From a virus, in IMG/VR virus record IMGVR_UViG_3300042922_000850, positions 62,001 to 126,000 of that record: a stretch of 64,000 bases of DNA; one strand, written 5' to 3'. Both the position numbers and the translations under genes were made by a program. Below, piece by piece: positions 62,442 through 64,000 of this stretch; the first letter of the stretch is position 1, and each line of letters begins with the position of its first letter. Below the pieces are notes generated by a model. That model was not told the DNA's origin. It did not search any database and saw only the letters and a program-made list of their open reading frames with translations.

Positions 62442-64000
62442 ATGAACAAAAAGGAATGGTATGAGCAAACAATAGAATTCATCACAAACGATCTTGAGGA
62501 TTTTTACCAGCATTTTTATAAAAATGATGAGAAAGGTTTTAAACTCGTTTCTATTGGGAGCGGTTACAGACTAAACCCATGTCCGGTATGTGGGCACAAC
62601 GATTGCGCAACTGTAGGAGAAGCCGTGAATTGTTTTTCTTGCCATTGGTCTGGTACCCATATTAGTGCATGGTACGAGTATGCTACAGGAGTGTTGGGTA
62701 TTCCGCTAAGGGATGCTATTGCGAAACTAGACATATTTACAGGTCTTAGATTTCCAAACTCAGCCGGTAGCAATATTGAGGACTATGCGCAGGAAATAGC
62801 TAGACAGAACATCTTAAGAGTTGCTGAAAAACACTATCATGAACAGCTGATAAAATGTACTCAAACATTTAATGTGGGAACCCGGTGGGTAACCCCGTTA
62901 GATTATCTCCTGAAAATAAGACAGAGAAAAATGACAACTATTGAAGATATGAAAATAGGCTTCATATCGAATTATTTTGATCTGCATAAACTACTTATTT
63001 CTATGGGGTATACCAAACAACAAATCAAAGATGCAAAAGCATGGGCTCCAGAAGGATTATTTATCTATTACTACAAAGATCCTCTTACAAAAGATATCAC
63101 GAGGATTAATACGAAAAACCCATTTCAAGCCAAGATACAGAAAAAAGATGATAGTGGCAGCACCATCGAGGGCGATGTTATTCAAGGATACTCAGTTGGT
63201 GATAAAGTGCCAATGTTTACCCCGCGGTTTTCTTTTAAGAAACCTTTTGTGGCGGTCGAAGGGGAAAATGACCTCGGTGCAATTTACGAAAACGGAGCTA
63301 CTAATTCAAGTTGTATCGGTGGTAACCTTTCCGATGAACAATTTGAAGCTGCCTTCGAAAATGCTGAAAATATCATATATGTAATGTTCGACAATGATGA
63401 AAAGGGCAATGAATATGTTGATAGGATGAACAGGCTTCTTCCTGATAAAGATATAAGAAAGATTGAATATCCCTTGAATTTCAATGACCCAGATGATTAT
63501 TACCGAAGCCCCGAGGCTAAGCATATAGACATCTTGATAAAGGACGCGAAGAGACTTGAAACGGAAGGATATAAAATATCTCATATTGGCAATGCATGGA
63601 CAATTGCGAACCGCCACAGAAAAGTTGAATTTATTATCGATATGCACAGTTCCGACAAAGGTCAAATGGTCGGAACTGTGAATCTCTTTAGCGATGGAAT
63701 ATTAATTGATAGGGAAGTCGATAAGGACTTAACTAAATGCAAAGCTAATAAGAAGCCATTCAATTTTTATCTACATGATAAGATTAATGAGCACTTTAAT
63801 TCCGGATTAGGTGAAAAATCTGCTGATGAGCTAGCGGACATTTATTGGTGTTCTGCAAAGAAACAGGAAATTGTAAGGCGATTAGCTAAAATCTTATTTG
63901 ATTCAAATAATGATGATAAGATTGTTAATATGCTGAAGATAAAACTAAAGACTTCGGACGGAAGAGAGGATGTCATTGACGCTATTTTAAAAGAAGCTAA
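62442..64000 (+). CDS. DNA primase with CHC2-type zinc finger and TOPRIM domain (3' truncated by window)
   Basis: The frame is open from ATG 62442 to the window end (519 codons, no stop); GGGG is upstream. Residues about 47-67 (CPVCGHNDC ... CFSCHWSG) form the zinc finger. A TOPRIM domain follows: FVAVEGENDLGAIYENG (about 269-285) with the catalytic Glu, NLSDEQF, and VMFDNDEKGNEYVDRM (about 314-329) with D-x-D, then NDPDDYY. These are primase hallmarks. Whether a helicase domain follows, as in T7 gp4-like proteins, lies beyond the window. Works with the DnaE polymerase. Confidence 0.9.
   Translation, partial: MNKKEWYEQTIEFITNDLEDFYQHFYKNDEKGFKLVSIGSGYRLNPCPVCGHNDCATVGEAVNCFSCHWSGTHISAWYEYATGVLGIPLRDAIAKLDIFTGLRFPNSAGSNIEDYAQEIARQNILRVAEKHYHEQLIKCTQTFNVGTRWVTPLDYLLKIRQRKMTTIEDMKIGFISNYFDLHKLLISMGYTKQQIKDAKAWAPEGLFIYYYKDPLTKDITRINTKNPFQAKIQKKDDSGSTIEGDVIQGYSVGDKVPMFTPRFSFKKPFVAVEGENDLGAIYENGATNSSCIGGNLSDEQFEAAFENAENIIYVMFDNDEKGNEYVDRMNRLLPDKDIRKIEYPLNFNDPDDYYRSPEAKHIDILIKDAKRLETEGYKISHIGNAWTIANRHRKVEFIIDMHSSDKGQMVGTVNLFSDGILIDREVDKDLTKCKANKKPFNFYLHDKINEHFNSGLGEKSADELADIYWCSAKKQEIVRRLAKILFDSNNDDKIVNMLKIKLKTSDGREDVIDAILKEA

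Overview
The window looks like part of a large double-stranded DNA phage (or phage-like element) that infects a spore-forming low-GC Gram-positive host, most likely in Clostridia. The evidence is AT-rich sequence, near-universal GGAGG ribosome binding sites, dense small genes with 4-base overlaps, a ThyX-type thymidylate synthase, a bacterial-type DnaE polymerase, a CHC2/TOPRIM primase, SbcC/SbcD-like recombination genes and a Spo0A-type DNA-binding domain. I recognise no capsid, portal, terminase, tail or lysis gene, so this is accessory, early and replication territory of a larger genome. All three stop codons are used, so the standard code applies.

Layout. (1) 1-15.1 kb: plus-strand operons of small, mostly unrecognised proteins, with recognisable islands: a WDGH-type domain (2413), ThyX (4763), a CYTH domain (8269), a SLOG/YpsA-like protein (10022), a LexA-type DNA-binding domain without peptidase (11855) and DUF5662 (14133). 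(2) 15.1-36.6 kb: an array of about 30 mini-transcription units, most with their own promoter-like motif, a 40-180-aa gene (often one transmembrane helix plus charged tail) and a compact hairpin terminator. Embedded in it are a secreted transglutaminase-like protein, a leftward four-gene early operon (17.1-18.8 kb), three isolated leftward genes that may be virion proteins (18.9-22.5, 25.9-26.8, 32.6-33.5 kb), a 600-bp gene-free repeat field (22.54-23.11 kb), a radical-SAM/SPASM-like gene and a tRNA-like gene. (3) 36.7-48.1 kb: operons with DUF5688, DUF488, a cold-shock domain, an SbcD/Mre11 nuclease, an OB+HD YhaM-like exonuclease, a Spo0A-C-like regulator and DUF932. (4) 48.2-56.5 kb: the recombination/replication core, with a Rad50/SbcC ATPase split into N and C halves around DnaE and a five-repeat Myb/SANT-like protein. 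(5) 56.5-64 kb: a candidate noncoding transcript, a tandem family of seven diverged acidic paralogues with a C-terminal DCQN(L/I)(L/I)L signature, and a primase that runs off the window.

Regulation. Thirty-six copies of the motif NGTATAAGNAATAAAA, usually preceded by TTTTCT, sit just upstream of ribosome binding sites on the plus strand and look like promoters of a dedicated phage transcription class. In the operons of large genes the motif runs directly into a perfect hairpin. A second class, GTGNTATAAT (extended -10), precedes the lone minus-strand genes, the SbcC-N operon and the primase, and probably uses host sigma-A. Several cassettes add an ACCACGCCCACCACG element 58-61 bp upstream, and three add a GGACA-N5-TGTCC palindrome at fixed spacing. 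The same GGACA half-site fills the gene-free 22.5-23.1 kb region, which is therefore a candidate operator array, origin or partition site.
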